A DNA stretch of 64,000 nt from Rhodopseudomonas sp. P2A-2r (GCF_026015985.1 NZ_CP110389.1:6046001-6110000); one strand, 5' to 3'; positions 17,641 to 28,053 are shown, numbered from the stretch's first letter. Numbers and translations: made by a program. The notes: a model not told the origin generated them from the letters alone.

Positions 17641-19902
17641 ATGTCTATGTCTCGTTGCCGTTCGCTCGGTGGCGTGAGCCTGCTTGTTCTGTCGGGTTCG
17701 CTTGCCATGTTGTCGTCCCCTGTCCACGCCCAGACGCCTGCACAGACGTTGCCGGCGGTGACCGTGGATGCGCCGAAACCGGCACGCGCCAAACCGGTCG
17801 CCGCACAACGACGAGCCTCGACCGGCGCGGGGCGCCGCTCGCCGGCGCCCGCCACGGCGCGCGCGCCGGACGTCAACGCGACGGTGCGCAGCGCCACGGC
17901 GGACAGGCCACCGGCTTTCGCCGGCGGTCAGGTGGCGCGCGGCAGCCGTCTCGGCATGCTCGGCAATACGGACACGTTCAGATCCCCCTTCGCGACCGCC
18001 AGCTACACCAACGAAACGGTGCGAAATCTGCAGGCCGCGACCGCCGCCGATGCATTGCTGCTGGATCCGTCCGTGCGCGTGACGAGCCCGGTGGGCGGCA
18101 TCGTCGATTCCTTCTACATTCGCGGTTTCCCGATTGCCGAGGGCACGTCCGGCGAGGTCGCGTTCGACGGCGTCTACGGCATCGCGCCGAATTTCCGCGT
18201 GTTCAACACCTATGTCGACCGCATCGAGGTGTTCAAGGGACCGTCGGCCATGCTGTCCGGCGTCTCGCCTAACGGCGGCGTGGGCGGCGTCATCAACGTT
18301 GTGCCGAAACGCGCCGAGGCTGACCTCAGCCGCATCGGCATCGGCTACGTCTCCAAGGGCTTCGTCGAGACCAACATCGACCTCGCGCGCCGCTTCGGCG
18401 AGCATCGCGAATTCGGCCTGCGCTTCAACGGCAAGCTCGGCGGCGGCGACACCGCCCTCGATCACCAGTCGGATCGCCTGCATGTCGGTTCGCTGGCGCT
18501 CGACTACCAGGGTGAGCGCTACCGTTCCTGGATCTACGCATTCACGCAGGACGAGAAGATCCAGGCGCCGACCCGCCCGTTCACGATCTCCAGCGGCCTG
18601 GCCGTGCCCGCAGCGCCCGACGGACGCACCAACCTCACCCAGTCCTGGGAATGGTCGCGGATCAAGGAATCCTCGGCGCTGTGGAAGAACGAACTCGACC
18701 TCTCGGATTCGGTCACGCTGTTCGGCGACGTCGGCGGCTCGAAGACCAACGTCGAACGCTTCTTCGGCGTGCCTAATATCTTCAATGCCCGGGGCGACAC
18801 GACCACCACGCCACAATATTACAATCTCGATGTCGATCGCTTCACCTTCGATGGCGGTGTGCGGGCCAAGTTCGACACCGGCTTCGTTCATCACGCGATT
18901 TCTGTGCAGGGATCGCACTACGAGGACCAGCAATACCGGGCGTTTCCCGCGGGCCAGTCCTATCTGTCCAACCTCTATGCCCCGATCGCTCAGCCCGAGC
19001 AGGGCTATACGATCCCGTCGTTCAAGCCGCGATTGTCCGACACCACGCTGAACGGCGCGGCGATCGCCGACACCATGTCGGTGCTGGACGAGCGCGTTGC
19101 ACTGACCCTCGGCGTCCGCCGCCAGCAGGTGATCGCGCACAATTTTTCCACGGTCACCGGCCTGCAGACAAGTTCCTACGATCAGAGCGCCACCACGCCG
19201 ATGGCCGGCCTGGTGGTGCGGCCGCTCGAACATGTCTCGCTCTACGCTAATTTTATCGAAGGCCTCAGCCGCGGCGATATTGCCCCGGTCACCGCGGTCA
19301 ACTCCGGCGAGGTCCTCGCGCCCTACCGAACCAGGCAATATGAAACCGGCGTGAAGGTCGACTTCGGCCGGATCGGCACGACGTTCAGCCTGTTCCAGAT
19401 CACCAAGCCGAATGGCGAGTTGAATGCCGGCGTCTACTCGGCGGGCGGCGAGCAGCGCGTGCGTGGTGCGGAGCTGAGCGTGTTCGGCGAAATCACGCCC
19501 GGCCTTCGCGCGGTCGGCGGCCTGACGCTGTTCGACGCCGCCGTGACCCAGACGGCGACGGTTGCCAACCTTGGCAAGACGCCAGTCGGCGTTCCCTCCG
19601 CGCAGTTCAATCTCGGCGGCGAATGGGACCTGCCGGGTGCGCCAGGCGTGACCCTGACCAGCACGCTGATCCACACCGGCCGGCAATATGTCAACGCCGC
19701 CAACACGCAGGTTCTGCCGGAATGGACCCGGCTCGATCTCGGCGCGCGCTACGTGACTTACGTCGAAGGCCGCAAGACCACGCTGCGCGGCACCGTGCAG
19801 AACGTCGCCGATACCAATTACTGGGCGAGCGTGGCCTCGTTCGGCACCTTCGCACAGGGCACGCCACGCGTCTTCCTGCTGTCGCTGGAGCTTGAACTGT
19901 AA
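17641..19902 (+). CDS. TonB-dependent siderophore-type receptor, copy 1
   Basis: A 753-residue outer-membrane receptor that would import an iron chelate or similar ligand using TonB energy. A signal peptide (to about residue 30, VHAQ) is followed by a TonB-box-like LPAVTVDAP, a Pro/Ala/Arg-rich linker and a plug domain (NLQAATAADALLLDPSVRV, FYIRGFPI, VFKGPSAMLSG, GGVINVVPKRA). The rest is a 22-strand barrel. The last residue is Leu, not the usual aromatic. ATG codons at 17641 and 17647 are both usable; the second matches the start of copy 2. The ligand is unknown; no siderophore or transport ATPase genes are near. Confidence 0.93.
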   Translation: MSMSRCRSLGGVSLLVLSGSLAMLSSPVHAQTPAQTLPAVTVDAPKPARAKPVAAQRRASTGAGRRSPAPATARAPDVNATVRSATADRPPAFAGGQVARGSRLGMLGNTDTFRSPFATASYTNETVRNLQAATAADALLLDPSVRVTSPVGGIVDSFYIRGFPIAEGTSGEVAFDGVYGIAPNFRVFNTYVDRIEVFKGPSAMLSGVSPNGGVGGVINVVPKRAEADLSRIGIGYVSKGFVETNIDLARRFGEHREFGLRFNGKLGGGDTALDHQSDRLHVGSLALDYQGERYRSWIYAFTQDEKIQAPTRPFTISSGLAVPAAPDGRTNLTQSWEWSRIKESSALWKNELDLSDSVTLFGDVGGSKTNVERFFGVPNIFNARGDTTTTPQYYNLDVDRFTFDGGVRAKFDTGFVHHAISVQGSHYEDQQYRAFPAGQSYLSNLYAPIAQPEQGYTIPSFKPRLSDTTLNGAAIADTMSVLDERVALTLGVRRQQVIAHNFSTVTGLQTSSYDQSATTPMAGLVVRPLEHVSLYANFIEGLSRGDIAPVTAVNSGEVLAPYRTRQYETGVKVDFGRIGTTFSLFQITKPNGELNAGVYSAGGEQRVRGAELSVFGEITPGLRAVGGLTLFDAAVTQTATVANLGKTPVGVPSAQFNLGGEWDLPGAPGVTLTSTLIHTGRQYVNAANTQVLPEWTRLDLGARYVTYVEGRKTTLRGTVQNVADTNYWASVASFGTFAQGTPRVFLLSLELEL

Positions 19903-20011
19903 AGCCGGCCTCAGTCTTCGCACTCATCTGGCCGGATTCGGTTCCCGTACGCGGCACTGCGTCCGGCAGATCATCTCAAACCAGCCGGCCCGCGCCGGTG
20001 TCGGTGTTTCC

Positions 20012-22258
20012 ATGTCTCGTTACCGTTCCCTCTGTGTCGTCAGCCTGCTCGTTCTGTCGGGCTCGCTTGCCATGTCGCCGTCCGATCTGCTCGCCCAGGC
20101 GCCCGCACAGACCCTGCCGGCGGTGACCGTCGATGCGCCGAAACCGGCACGCGCCAAGCCGGTCGCGGCAAGACGGCGGGTCGCACAGGGCTCGGCGCGC
20201 CGCGCGCCGGCGCCCGCCGCGGCACGTGCGCCGGACGTCAATCCGACGGCGCAGAGCGCGGCGGCGGACCGGCCACCGGCGTTCGCCGGCGGTCAGGTGG
20301 CGCGTGGCAGCCGTCTCGGCATGCTCGGCAATGCGGACACGTTCCGATCGCCGTTCGCGACGTCGAGCTACACCAACGAGACCATCCGCAATCTGCAGGC
20401 ATCGACTGTGGCCGATGCGGTGTTGCTGGATCCGTCCGTTCGCGTGACGAGCCCGGTCGGCGGTGTCGCGGATTCGTTCTTCATTCGCGGCATGCCGAGC
20501 TTCGAGGGCGCGGCCGGCGAGGCCACCTTCGACAGCGTCTACGGCATCGCGCCGAATTTCCGGCTGTTCAATACCTATGTCGACCGGATCGAAATCTTCA
20601 AAGGACCCTCGGCCATCCTCTCCGGCCTCTCGCCCAACGGCGGCACCATCAATATCGTGCCGAAACGCGCCGAGGCCGACCTGAGCCGCATCGGCATCGG
20701 CTATGTCTCGAAGGGCTTCGCCGAGACCAACATCGACCTCTCGCGTCGCTTCGGCGACCATCGCGAATTCGGTCTGCGTTTCAACGGCAAACTCGGCGGT
20801 GGCGACACCGCGCTCGATCACCAGTCGGATCGCCTGCATGTCGGTTCGCTGGCGCTTGACTACCAGGGCGAACGATACCGCTCCTGGATCTATGCGTTGA
20901 CCCAGAACGAGCGCTTTCAGGCGCCGACCCGCCAGTTCACGATCTCCAGCGGCCTTGCCATTCCGGCCGCGCCCGATGGCCGCACCAACCCCACCCAATC
21001 CTGGGAATGGGCGCGGATCAAGGAGTCGTCGGTGCTGTGGAAGAACGAACTGGATCTCTCGGACTCGGTGACGCTGTTCGGCGACATCGGCGGCTCGAAG
21101 ACCAACATCGAGCGCTTCTTTGGCTTGCCGAACATCGTCAATGCCCGCGGCGACACCGAAAACACGCCACGCTACTACAATATCGACATCAATCGCTTCA
21201 CCTTCGACGGCGGCGTCCGGGCCAAGTTCGACACCGGCTTCGTGCATCACGCATTTTCGGTGCAGGCCTCGCACTACGAGGACCAGCAATACCGCGCGTT
21301 TCCGACCGGGCAGACCTATCTGTCGAACATCTACAACCCGATCGCTCTACCCGAGCAGGGCTACACGGTGCCCGGGCTGAAGCCGCGGCTGGCCGACAAC
21401 ACGCTGAAAGGCGTGGCGCTCGCCGACACCATGTCGGTGCTGGACGAGCGTGTCGCCCTCACAGTCGGCGTCCGCCGCCAGCAGGTGATCTCGAACAGTT
21501 TCTCCGCGGACACGGCGCTGCTGACCAGTTCCTACGATCAGACCGCGACCACGCCGATGTTCGGGCTGGTGGTACGACCAATCGAGAATGTGTCGCTTTA
21601 CGCCAACTATATCGAAAGCCTCACCCGGGGAGATATCGCCCCCGCGATCGCGCTGAACGCGCGCGAAATCCTGCCGCCCTACCGGACCAAGCAATATGAA
21701 ACCGGCGTCAAGCTCGACTTCGGCCGGATCGGCACGACGTTCGGCCTGTTCGAGATCCTCAAGCCCAACGGCGAGTTGAACGCCGGCATCTTTGCAGCGA
21801 TCGGCGAGCAGCGGGTGCGCGGCGCCGAGTTCAACGTGTTCGGTGAAATCACGCCCGGCCTCCGCGCGGTCGGCGGGCTGACGCTGTTCGATGCCGCGGT
21901 GACCAGGACGACAACGGTCCGCACGCTCGGCAAGGTCCCCGTCGGCGTTCCCTCCGCGCAATTCAATCTCGGCAGCGAATGGGATTTGCCGAGCGCGCCG
22001 GGCGTGACCCTGAGCAGCACGCTGATTTACACCGGCCGGCAATATGTCGACGCCCTCAACACGCAGGTTATTCCGGAATGGACCCGGCTAGATCTCGGCG
22101 CGCGCTACGTCAACTATGTCGAGGGGCGCAAGACCACGCTGCGCGGCACCGTGCAGAACGTCGCCGGCACCAACTACTGGGCGGGGGTAGCCTCGTTCGG
22201 CACGTTCACCATGGGCACGCCGCGCGTCTTCCAGCTGTCGCTCGAGGTCGAACTCTAG
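20012..22258 (+). CDS. TonB-dependent siderophore-type receptor, copy 2
   Basis: A 748-residue tandem paralogue of the preceding gene, 109 bp away, with near-identical sequence over long parts of the plug and barrel. Visible differences are a shorter plug segment (SPNGGTINIVPK against SPNGGVGGVINVVPK in copy 1), a different linker, and scattered changes in extracellular-loop regions. It has a signal peptide (to LLAQ, about residue 30), a plug and a barrel, and ends in LEVEL. The upstream CGCGCCGGTGTC segment is also shared, so the duplicated unit includes leader DNA. Different loops with a conserved plug suggest two related ligands. A longer frame from 19892 is not favoured. Confidence 0.93.
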   Translation: MSRYRSLCVVSLLVLSGSLAMSPSDLLAQAPAQTLPAVTVDAPKPARAKPVAARRRVAQGSARRAPAPAAARAPDVNPTAQSAAADRPPAFAGGQVARGSRLGMLGNADTFRSPFATSSYTNETIRNLQASTVADAVLLDPSVRVTSPVGGVADSFFIRGMPSFEGAAGEATFDSVYGIAPNFRLFNTYVDRIEIFKGPSAILSGLSPNGGTINIVPKRAEADLSRIGIGYVSKGFAETNIDLSRRFGDHREFGLRFNGKLGGGDTALDHQSDRLHVGSLALDYQGERYRSWIYALTQNERFQAPTRQFTISSGLAIPAAPDGRTNPTQSWEWARIKESSVLWKNELDLSDSVTLFGDIGGSKTNIERFFGLPNIVNARGDTENTPRYYNIDINRFTFDGGVRAKFDTGFVHHAFSVQASHYEDQQYRAFPTGQTYLSNIYNPIALPEQGYTVPGLKPRLADNTLKGVALADTMSVLDERVALTVGVRRQQVISNSFSADTALLTSSYDQTATTPMFGLVVRPIENVSLYANYIESLTRGDIAPAIALNAREILPPYRTKQYETGVKLDFGRIGTTFGLFEILKPNGELNAGIFAAIGEQRVRGAEFNVFGEITPGLRAVGGLTLFDAAVTRTTTVRTLGKVPVGVPSAQFNLGSEWDLPSAPGVTLSSTLIYTGRQYVDALNTQVIPEWTRLDLGARYVNYVEGRKTTLRGTVQNVAGTNYWAGVASFGTFTMGTPRVFQLSLEVEL

Positions 22259-22266
22259 ACCGGCCG

Positions 22267-23775
22267 CTACGGCGCCTTGGGCCGCACGATGGCCCAGCCG
22301 ATCCGCAGCAGCGGCTGACGGCCCGACACCAGCCGCTCGAAGGCGCGTGGCACTTCGGGGACCAGGTCCGGAAAACGGCGGGCGATATCCTCCGGTGGGG
22401 TGCCGATGGTGTCGGCGGCGCGCCACACCACCACGCCGCCGGACGCGCTGAACTGCTCCGGCGTGATCCAGGGCGTACGCGCCGCCCCGCCATCGAGCAG
22501 CAGGTGCGGCCGCGATGCGCTCATGCCGATCAGCGCGGCGAGTTGCGGATCGCCCGCGACCGCCTGCAGCGGGCGATTGGTCCGGCGTTCGAAACTCTCG
22601 CCAAAGAACTTGCCGATGGCACTGGCCGGCAGCGCGGTGCTCTGCTCGCCGCCGCCCAGCCAGGGCAGGAACAGGGTGCTGGCCACCACGGCGAGCGCCG
22701 GCGCCACCACGGCGAAGGCCCACACCTTGCGCAGCAGCAACTGGTGCCGCAGGTGCACGAGATCGCCGGTGGCCACCACCACCGCGAGACCGGACATCAG
22801 CAGCGCGATGCCGGCGCCGCCGACCGCCTGGTCGCGGCCGTACAGCGCGGCGGCGAGGCTGCCGATCAGCGCCGGTGCGAGGGCGAAGAAAAATACGTAA
22901 CCGCGCGCCAGCGCGTCGACCGGCGCGCGAAACACGATCGGTGCGTCGTCGGACTGCCGCGCCACGCGGCCCCAGTTCAGCACGGTCAGCACCACGATGC
23001 CGGTCATCGCCAGCAGCAGGCCGGCGATCTGCCAGCCCCAGGCGGTGGCGACGGCGGCGGGATCGTTCAGCCGCGGCAGTTCGGGCAGGACGCGGAAACC
23101 GGCGCGCATCACCCAGATCGACCACGGCAGCACCAGCGCGACGATCACCAGCAGCGCCAACAACGGATCGAACGACGCCAGGTTGCGGCGACCGCGCGCG
23201 GTGAACAGGCCGAAGGCCAGCGGCAGCAGCAACAGCCACGGCGCGTTGACAGTGGTCAGTAGCAGCAGTCCAGCCTCGATGGACAGCGCGAACCAGGCGC
23301 TGCGGCGGCCGAGGCCGATCGCCTGCCAGCCATGCAGCAGAACCAGCGCGAACAGCGGTCGCGCCAGCACCTCGGGCCCGAATGCAATACCGGGCGAGCT
23401 AAACGCCGTGACGGTCAGCGTCAGCAGCACCGCAATCACGGCCTGCGGCCCGCCGACGATGGCCCGGCCCAGCAGGTACAGCGCGTTGAAGGTGACGATG
23501 AAGCACAGCTGCGCGAGCAGGTAGACGCCCACGATATGGCTGCCGGTGGCGCGGAAGGCGATATCGGCGAGCCAGAAGGCCAGCGGTGGCCCGAGATCGG
23601 TGCCGACCTGGTATTCCCGGCCGAAGGCCAGCACGGTGGCGACGTCGCCGGGCGGTCCGCGGTACAGCATCAGCGGCACGATCAGCCACAACGCGGCCTG
23701 GAACAGCACGACAACCCAGAACATCAGCCGCGGCCGGGCGCGGATCAGTTCGACAATCAGGGAGGTGAAACGCAT
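22267..23775 (-). CDS. GT39/ArnT-like glycosyltransferase, polytopic
   Basis: A 502-residue membrane protein of the GT-C type with about ten to eleven hydrophobic segments and a soluble C-terminal domain (from about residue 400). The first periplasmic loop has GREYQVGTDLGPPLAFWLAD, the position where GT39 enzymes carry a catalytic Asp. It would use a polyprenyl-linked sugar; the acceptor is unknown. The start at 23775 (MRFTSLIVEL) was chosen over the longer frame to 23898. It converges on the second TonB receptor with an 8-bp gap and lies downstream of rnhB. Confidence 0.78.
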   Translation of the reverse strand: MRFTSLIVELIRARPRLMFWVVVLFQAALWLIVPLMLYRGPPGDVATVLAFGREYQVGTDLGPPLAFWLADIAFRATGSHIVGVYLLAQLCFIVTFNALYLLGRAIVGGPQAVIAVLLTLTVTAFSSPGIAFGPEVLARPLFALVLLHGWQAIGLGRRSAWFALSIEAGLLLLTTVNAPWLLLLPLAFGLFTARGRRNLASFDPLLALLVIVALVLPWSIWVMRAGFRVLPELPRLNDPAAVATAWGWQIAGLLLAMTGIVVLTVLNWGRVARQSDDAPIVFRAPVDALARGYVFFFALAPALIGSLAAALYGRDQAVGGAGIALLMSGLAVVVATGDLVHLRHQLLLRKVWAFAVVAPALAVVASTLFLPWLGGGEQSTALPASAIGKFFGESFERRTNRPLQAVAGDPQLAALIGMSASRPHLLLDGGAARTPWITPEQFSASGGVVVWRAADTIGTPPEDIARRFPDLVPEVPRAFERLVSGRQPLLRIGWAIVRPKAP

Positions 23776-23839
23776 CAAGCGACCGCGCAGGTTCAGTATC
23801 GTCCGGTGATAGAGCGCGGCGGGCGGTGAAGCAACCGGA

Positions 23840-24583
23840 TCAGCCGGCGGCGGCTGCGATCTCGACGGTTTCGAGGCTGGTCTCCGCCAGCATGGCACCG
23901 GCCCGCGCCATCGCCTCGTGTTTCTCGCGCGCCGCAGCCACCGGGGCGAACAGGCGGCGGTGATGCACCGTCGGGCCGAGCCGGCCGAGCGCCGCCAGAT
24001 GGCCGGGCACGCCGTAGCCCTTGTGGACCTCGAAGCCGTAGCCGGGACATTCCTGCGCCAGCTGGCACATCAGCCGGTCGCGGGTCACCTTGGCGATGAT
24101 CGAGGCCGCAGCGATCGACAGCACCAGGCCGTCGCCGCCGATTACGGCCTCGCAGTTGCAGGCCGCCTCGATCTTGTCGCGGCCGTCGACCAGGACATGC
24201 TGCGGCCGGTCCGGCAGCGCATGGACTGCGCGCGCCAGCGCCCACAGCGAGGCCCGCAAGATGTTGTCGCGGTCGATCCGCGCCGGTGCGGCGAAGGCCA
24301 CCGCGAAGGAGGCGGTGGCACAGATCTCCTCGAACAGTTCCTCGCGCTTGGCCTCGGTCAGGCGCTTGGAATCGTCGAGGCCTTTCGGAATCCGTTTGGG
24401 ATCGAGCACCACGGCGGCGGCCACCACCGGACCGGCCAGCGGGCCGCGCCCGGCCTCGTCGCAGCCGGCCACCGGCCACACGCCCTGCTTCAGCAGCGCG
24501 CGCTCGCGCTTGAAGCTTGGCGGCTTCACGATGACTGCCGGCTTGCGCGGCTTCGGCTGATCTTTGGCTGGAACACGAATCAT
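23840..24583 (-). CDS. rnhB: ribonuclease HII
   Basis: A 247-residue RNase HII, which cuts RNA in RNA/DNA hybrids and removes single ribonucleotides from DNA. The catalytic acids are visible: Asp42-Glu43 ([13 protein letters not shown]), Asp133 (LVDGRDK) and the Asp of AKVTRDR near 169. The N-terminal basic extension ([18 protein letters not shown]) is typical of alphaproteobacterial members. The gene lies between a radical SAM gene upstream and a GT39-like gene downstream on the same strand, but the 64-bp gap to the latter does not prove co-transcription. Confidence 0.95.
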   Translation of the reverse strand: MIRVPAKDQPKPRKPAVIVKPPSFKRERALLKQGVWPVAGCDEAGRGPLAGPVVAAAVVLDPKRIPKGLDDSKRLTEAKREELFEEICATASFAVAFAAPARIDRDNILRASLWALARAVHALPDRPQHVLVDGRDKIEAACNCEAVIGGDGLVLSIAAASIIAKVTRDRLMCQLAQECPGYGFEVHKGYGVPGHLAALGRLGPTVHHRRLFAPVAAAREKHEAMARAGAMLAETSLETVEIAAAAG

Positions 24584-24767
24584 GCCGGGATCGTGCTGTC
24601 ACCGGCCCGACAGCGCAACCGGGAACTCCGGGCTGTGCCCGCTATTCAGGGACGTCGGGTGAGGGAAGCCCGCGTGGCTCACGGACTTCCCTCCACCCGC
24701 CTGCGCTGCACAGGCACCCTCGGAAGCGACACGAGGGGCCAAGTCCTGGCAGCGACACTTCAGAATT

Positions 24768-25922
24768 CTAAAACAAACTCAGCTGCTGACCCGCCGGCTT
24801 GGCGAAATGGTCGGTGGTCAGTTTCGAGCGACGCTTGTTGAGGCCGAGCTTCGCGCAGGCGATCTCGAATCTGCGGCCGATCATCCAGGCCATCGGCCCG
24901 GTGCCCTTCATCCGCGTGCCCCATTGCGAGTCGTAGTCGCGGCCGCCGCGCATATCGCGGATCAGCGTGAAGACGTGGCGGTAGCGGTCGGGATAATTCG
25001 CCATCAGCCACTCGCGAAAGAGGTCGCGGACCTCCAGTGGCAGCCGCAGCAGCACGTAGCTGGCTTCCTTGACCCCGGCATGGGCGGCGGCATCGAGGAT
25101 GCGCTCGATCTCGGCATCGTTCAGGGCCGGAATGATCGGCGCCACCATCACCGTGGTGGGAATCCCGGCCTCCGACAGTTGCCGCAGCGCCTCCAGCCGC
25201 TTCGCCGGCGTCGAGGCGCGTGGCTCCATGGTGCGGGCCAGCTTGGGATCCAGCGTGGTTACGGAGATCGCCACCTTGGCGAGATTGCGCTTGGCCATGC
25301 GGGCGAGGATGTCGATGTCGCGGGTCACCAGCGCCGATTTGGTCACGATGCCGACCGGATGCGAGGCGCGCTCCAGCACTTCGAGAATGCCGCGCATGAT
25401 CTTGCTGTCGCGCTCGATCGGCTGGTACGGATCGGTGTTGGTGCCGATGGCGATCATCTTCGGCTCGTAGTCCGGCGCCGCCAGCTCCTTTTCCAGCAGC
25501 GCCGGCGCATCCGGCTTGGCGAACAGCTTGGATTCGAAATCCAGCCCCGGCGACAGGCCGAGAAAGGCGTGACTCGGCCGCGCGAAGCAATAGACGCAGC
25601 CGTGCTCGCAACCGCGATAGGGATTGATGGAACGGTCGAAGCCGATGTCCGGGGAGTCGTTCCGGGTGATCACCTTGCGCGCGGTGTCGACGGCCACCGT
25701 CGTCTTGAACGGCGACAGTTCGTCGAGGCTCTGCCAGCCGTCGTCGAAGGCGACCCGGGCTTCGGCCTCGAAGCGGCCGGAGTCGTTGGACTGGGCGCCG
25801 CGGCCGCGCCGCCGCTGCTTCTCGATCGCCACGGCGATTTCGGGAAACGGCGAAGGTACACCCGCCGGTTCGGAGGGCGCCGGGACCGGCGGGTACTTGA
25901 GGGCAGCGATGTTGCGACTCAT
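24768..25922 (-). CDS. PA0069 family radical SAM protein
   Basis: A 384-residue radical SAM enzyme. The 4Fe-4S ligands are Cys105, Cys109 and Cys112 in GCEHGCVYCFARPSH. SAM-binding strands follow (MIAIGTNTDPYQPIE, VGIVTKSALVTRDID). The group resembles SplB-like and PA0069 proteins, found next to DNA-metabolism genes; a DNA-repair or tRNA-related role is guessed but unproven. It is the gene before rnhB on the minus strand (184 bp gap). No second cluster motif is seen. Confidence 0.88.
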   Translation of the reverse strand: MSRNIAALKYPPVPAPSEPAGVPSPFPEIAVAIEKQRRRGRGAQSNDSGRFEAEARVAFDDGWQSLDELSPFKTTVAVDTARKVITRNDSPDIGFDRSINPYRGCEHGCVYCFARPSHAFLGLSPGLDFESKLFAKPDAPALLEKELAAPDYEPKMIAIGTNTDPYQPIERDSKIMRGILEVLERASHPVGIVTKSALVTRDIDILARMAKRNLAKVAISVTTLDPKLARTMEPRASTPAKRLEALRQLSEAGIPTTVMVAPIIPALNDAEIERILDAAAHAGVKEASYVLLRLPLEVRDLFREWLMANYPDRYRHVFTLIRDMRGGRDYDSQWGTRMKGTGPMAWMIGRRFEIACAKLGLNKRRSKLTTDHFAKPAGQQLSLF

Positions 25923-26114
25923 GCCAACAACATAGCGCGACGTAGGAACAAATCAAGAACATAACGTCGCTCTCGATTCATTCCGTCCGGTACGAGCATG
26001 CATCCGCTGTACCGACGTTCTCATGACAATTGGATGACTGACATAGCGCAATCAAAGTGTCGCTAAGCCGGGCCATACAGGCGGCACGTCCGATTCAACC
26101 GGTGTGCGTCGCCC
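25923..26114. other. 192-bp divergent intergenic region
   Basis: Separates the radical SAM gene from the PhoU-like/PPDK-like module. It contains a lower-GC segment (25945-26065) that should hold promoters in both directions, but no strong -35/-10 pair or clear operator could be assigned. No Pho box is recognisable. Confidence 0.5.
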
Positions 26115-28043
26115 ATGAAATCCCAGATCATCGAAGAACTCGGCCAGACCGACATACTGCTGCCATCGCTGGTGGCGGAGGGTCTCGCCGCCAACGACCG
26201 CATCAAGGTGCGGATGAGCGCGTTGCAGGCCGCCGTCCAGCATGCGCGGGCGCCGGGGCAGGCCATGGCCGATCTGCAGGCGGAATGCCGCGCCGCGGGT
26301 ATTGCGCCCGCCGCCATCGCCACACTGATCGGCGGCGCGCACATGGCTGCGGAGGGCCGCATCGCGGCGCCCAATCTCGCAAGGCTGATGAAGGACATCG
26401 TCGACGACGTCACCGCGATGATCCGCGCGGTCAAGGCCGGCGCGTCGCGGGAAGACGAAGCCTTCGACGGCAGGCTGTCCGCGATGCTGGCGGCCGGCGT
26501 GCTGGACGCCGCCGCCGACATCGAGGCGGCGCGGATCGCGCGATTGACCGGAATGGCCGAGAACGGCGCCGACAGCCTGCACCGGATGGTGATGGACCTG
26601 CACAAGGCGCTCAACCGGCTGGCCGCGGGTTGCGCCGAAGAGGTGATCGACGGCGCCCATGTGTTCGGGCTGCAGCCCGGCGACCATGCGCCGGTGCAGG
26701 CCTTCATGCGCGGGCTCGGCCAGACGCGGGCACTGAAGTTCGACCATCCCGGCCTCGACACCATGGCCACCCGCTCCGGCGGCCGGCTGCTGATCCAGAA
26801 CGATATCGGCACCACCGACGCTCATGTGGTGGTGATCGCCGTCAAGGCTAACGCGGTCACCGTCACTTACACCGACGTCCATCGTGCCCGCGCCAGGTTC
26901 TTCGTGGCGCTGTTCGATAAATTTCCGGCGACGTGGAGCGGGCTGGATCGCCATGCCGCCGATGGCCTCGGCGACGACGGCACGTTCTATCTGGTCACCG
27001 GCGACTATCAGGCCGACAGCGCCGACGAGCGCGATGAATTCCTCGCCGCCGTCGGTGCTGCGCTGGTGTTCCTGATCGACTGGAACAAGGCGCGCAAACT
27101 GTTGCGCAGCTGGGTCGCCAAGAACGACGCCGCCGAGCTGCTCGGCTGGGCCGCGCGCCATCGCATCGGCCACCGCGCCTTTCTCGAACTGGGCGGCGAC
27201 GAGCTGATCGGCGCCGCGGTACGCAATGCCGCGCCGACCCGGATCGGCTTCGGCGAACGGCTCGACCAAGCGCTCGGCCGCGACGCCGCGGTGGATTTTC
27301 TCAAGACCGCCATGCGGGTGTCGACCGAGGCGCTGAGTGCGGGCCGTTCGGTGCGTCTGGTCCGCGACCAGATCGAGGCCGAGCTGGTGCGCCATCTGGA
27401 GCGCGTCGACAGCACCCTGCTCGCGATCATCACGCGGCAGGCCGGTCTCGCCCACGATATCGCCGCCGGCCTCGCCCATCATCTCGCGGCGCTGCAGGCC
27501 GGACGGAGCGCCGACGGCAAGGCGCTCGCCGCCCGCGCCAGCCGCATCGAACAGAAGGCCGACCGCATCGCCATCGAGGCCCGCAAGGAAGTGACGCGCC
27601 TCAACGCCCGCCCGGTGATCGAGCAGATGACGGACAGCGTCGAACAGGCCGTCGACGAACTGGAGCAGGCCGCCTTCATCGCCTCATTGCTGCCGGCGAA
27701 TGTCGATCCGGCGCTGCTGGAAGCACTCACCGGGCTGTGCGGGACCGCCGTCACGGCGCTGCAGGCCGTGGCCTCGGGCCTCGCTGCCGCCGCCGAGGTC
27801 CCGGACGGCCAGCGTGTCGATTCCGAGGATGCGCTGGCCTGCGTGGTGCGGCTGATCGATGCCGAGCACGACGCCGACCTGCGCGAACGCGAGGTGACGA
27901 CCCGGGTGTTCGCCGGCGGCTTCGACGTGGCGACCTCCTTGTCGGTGCTGGAGCTGGCGCGGGCCATCGAGCGCACCACCGACCGGCTGGCCGGCTTCGG
28001 CCATCTGCTGCGCCGCTACATCATCTCCGACCTGTTGGCGTAG
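26115..28043 (+). CDS. large protein with C-terminal PhoU/DUF47-like region
   Basis: A 642-residue protein I do not recognise as a named enzyme. The C-terminal third is a helical bundle carrying two E-x-x-x-D motifs of the PhoU/DUF47 metal-binding type (EQKAD and EHDAD), with a helix pair QMTDSVEQAVDELEQAAFIA between them. The N-terminal 150 residues are helical and alanine-rich. The middle has mixed alpha/beta segments (RLLIQNDIGTTDAHVVVIAV, FYLVTGDYQ). No signal peptide or membrane segment. The next gene starts 10 bp downstream, so the two are surely one operon. A link to phosphate or phosphoryl transfer is inferred from the PhoU-like part and its partner. Confidence 0.75.
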   Translation: MKSQIIEELGQTDILLPSLVAEGLAANDRIKVRMSALQAAVQHARAPGQAMADLQAECRAAGIAPAAIATLIGGAHMAAEGRIAAPNLARLMKDIVDDVTAMIRAVKAGASREDEAFDGRLSAMLAAGVLDAAADIEAARIARLTGMAENGADSLHRMVMDLHKALNRLAAGCAEEVIDGAHVFGLQPGDHAPVQAFMRGLGQTRALKFDHPGLDTMATRSGGRLLIQNDIGTTDAHVVVIAVKANAVTVTYTDVHRARARFFVALFDKFPATWSGLDRHAADGLGDDGTFYLVTGDYQADSADERDEFLAAVGAALVFLIDWNKARKLLRSWVAKNDAAELLGWAARHRIGHRAFLELGGDELIGAAVRNAAPTRIGFGERLDQALGRDAAVDFLKTAMRVSTEALSAGRSVRLVRDQIEAELVRHLERVDSTLLAIITRQAGLAHDIAAGLAHHLAALQAGRSADGKALAARASRIEQKADRIAIEARKEVTRLNARPVIEQMTDSVEQAVDELEQAAFIASLLPANVDPALLEALTGLCGTAVTALQAVASGLAAAAEVPDGQRVDSEDALACVVRLIDAEHDADLREREVTTRVFAGGFDVATSLSVLELARAIERTTDRLAGFGHLLRRYIISDLLA

Positions 28044-28053
28044 AGGACAGACC

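Noticed and set aside
17623..19923. A 766-codon open frame on the minus strand opposite the first TonB receptor
   Set aside because: Shadow of the receptor gene, with low-complexity Arg/Ala/Asp content and no domain; the plus-strand receptor is unmistakable.
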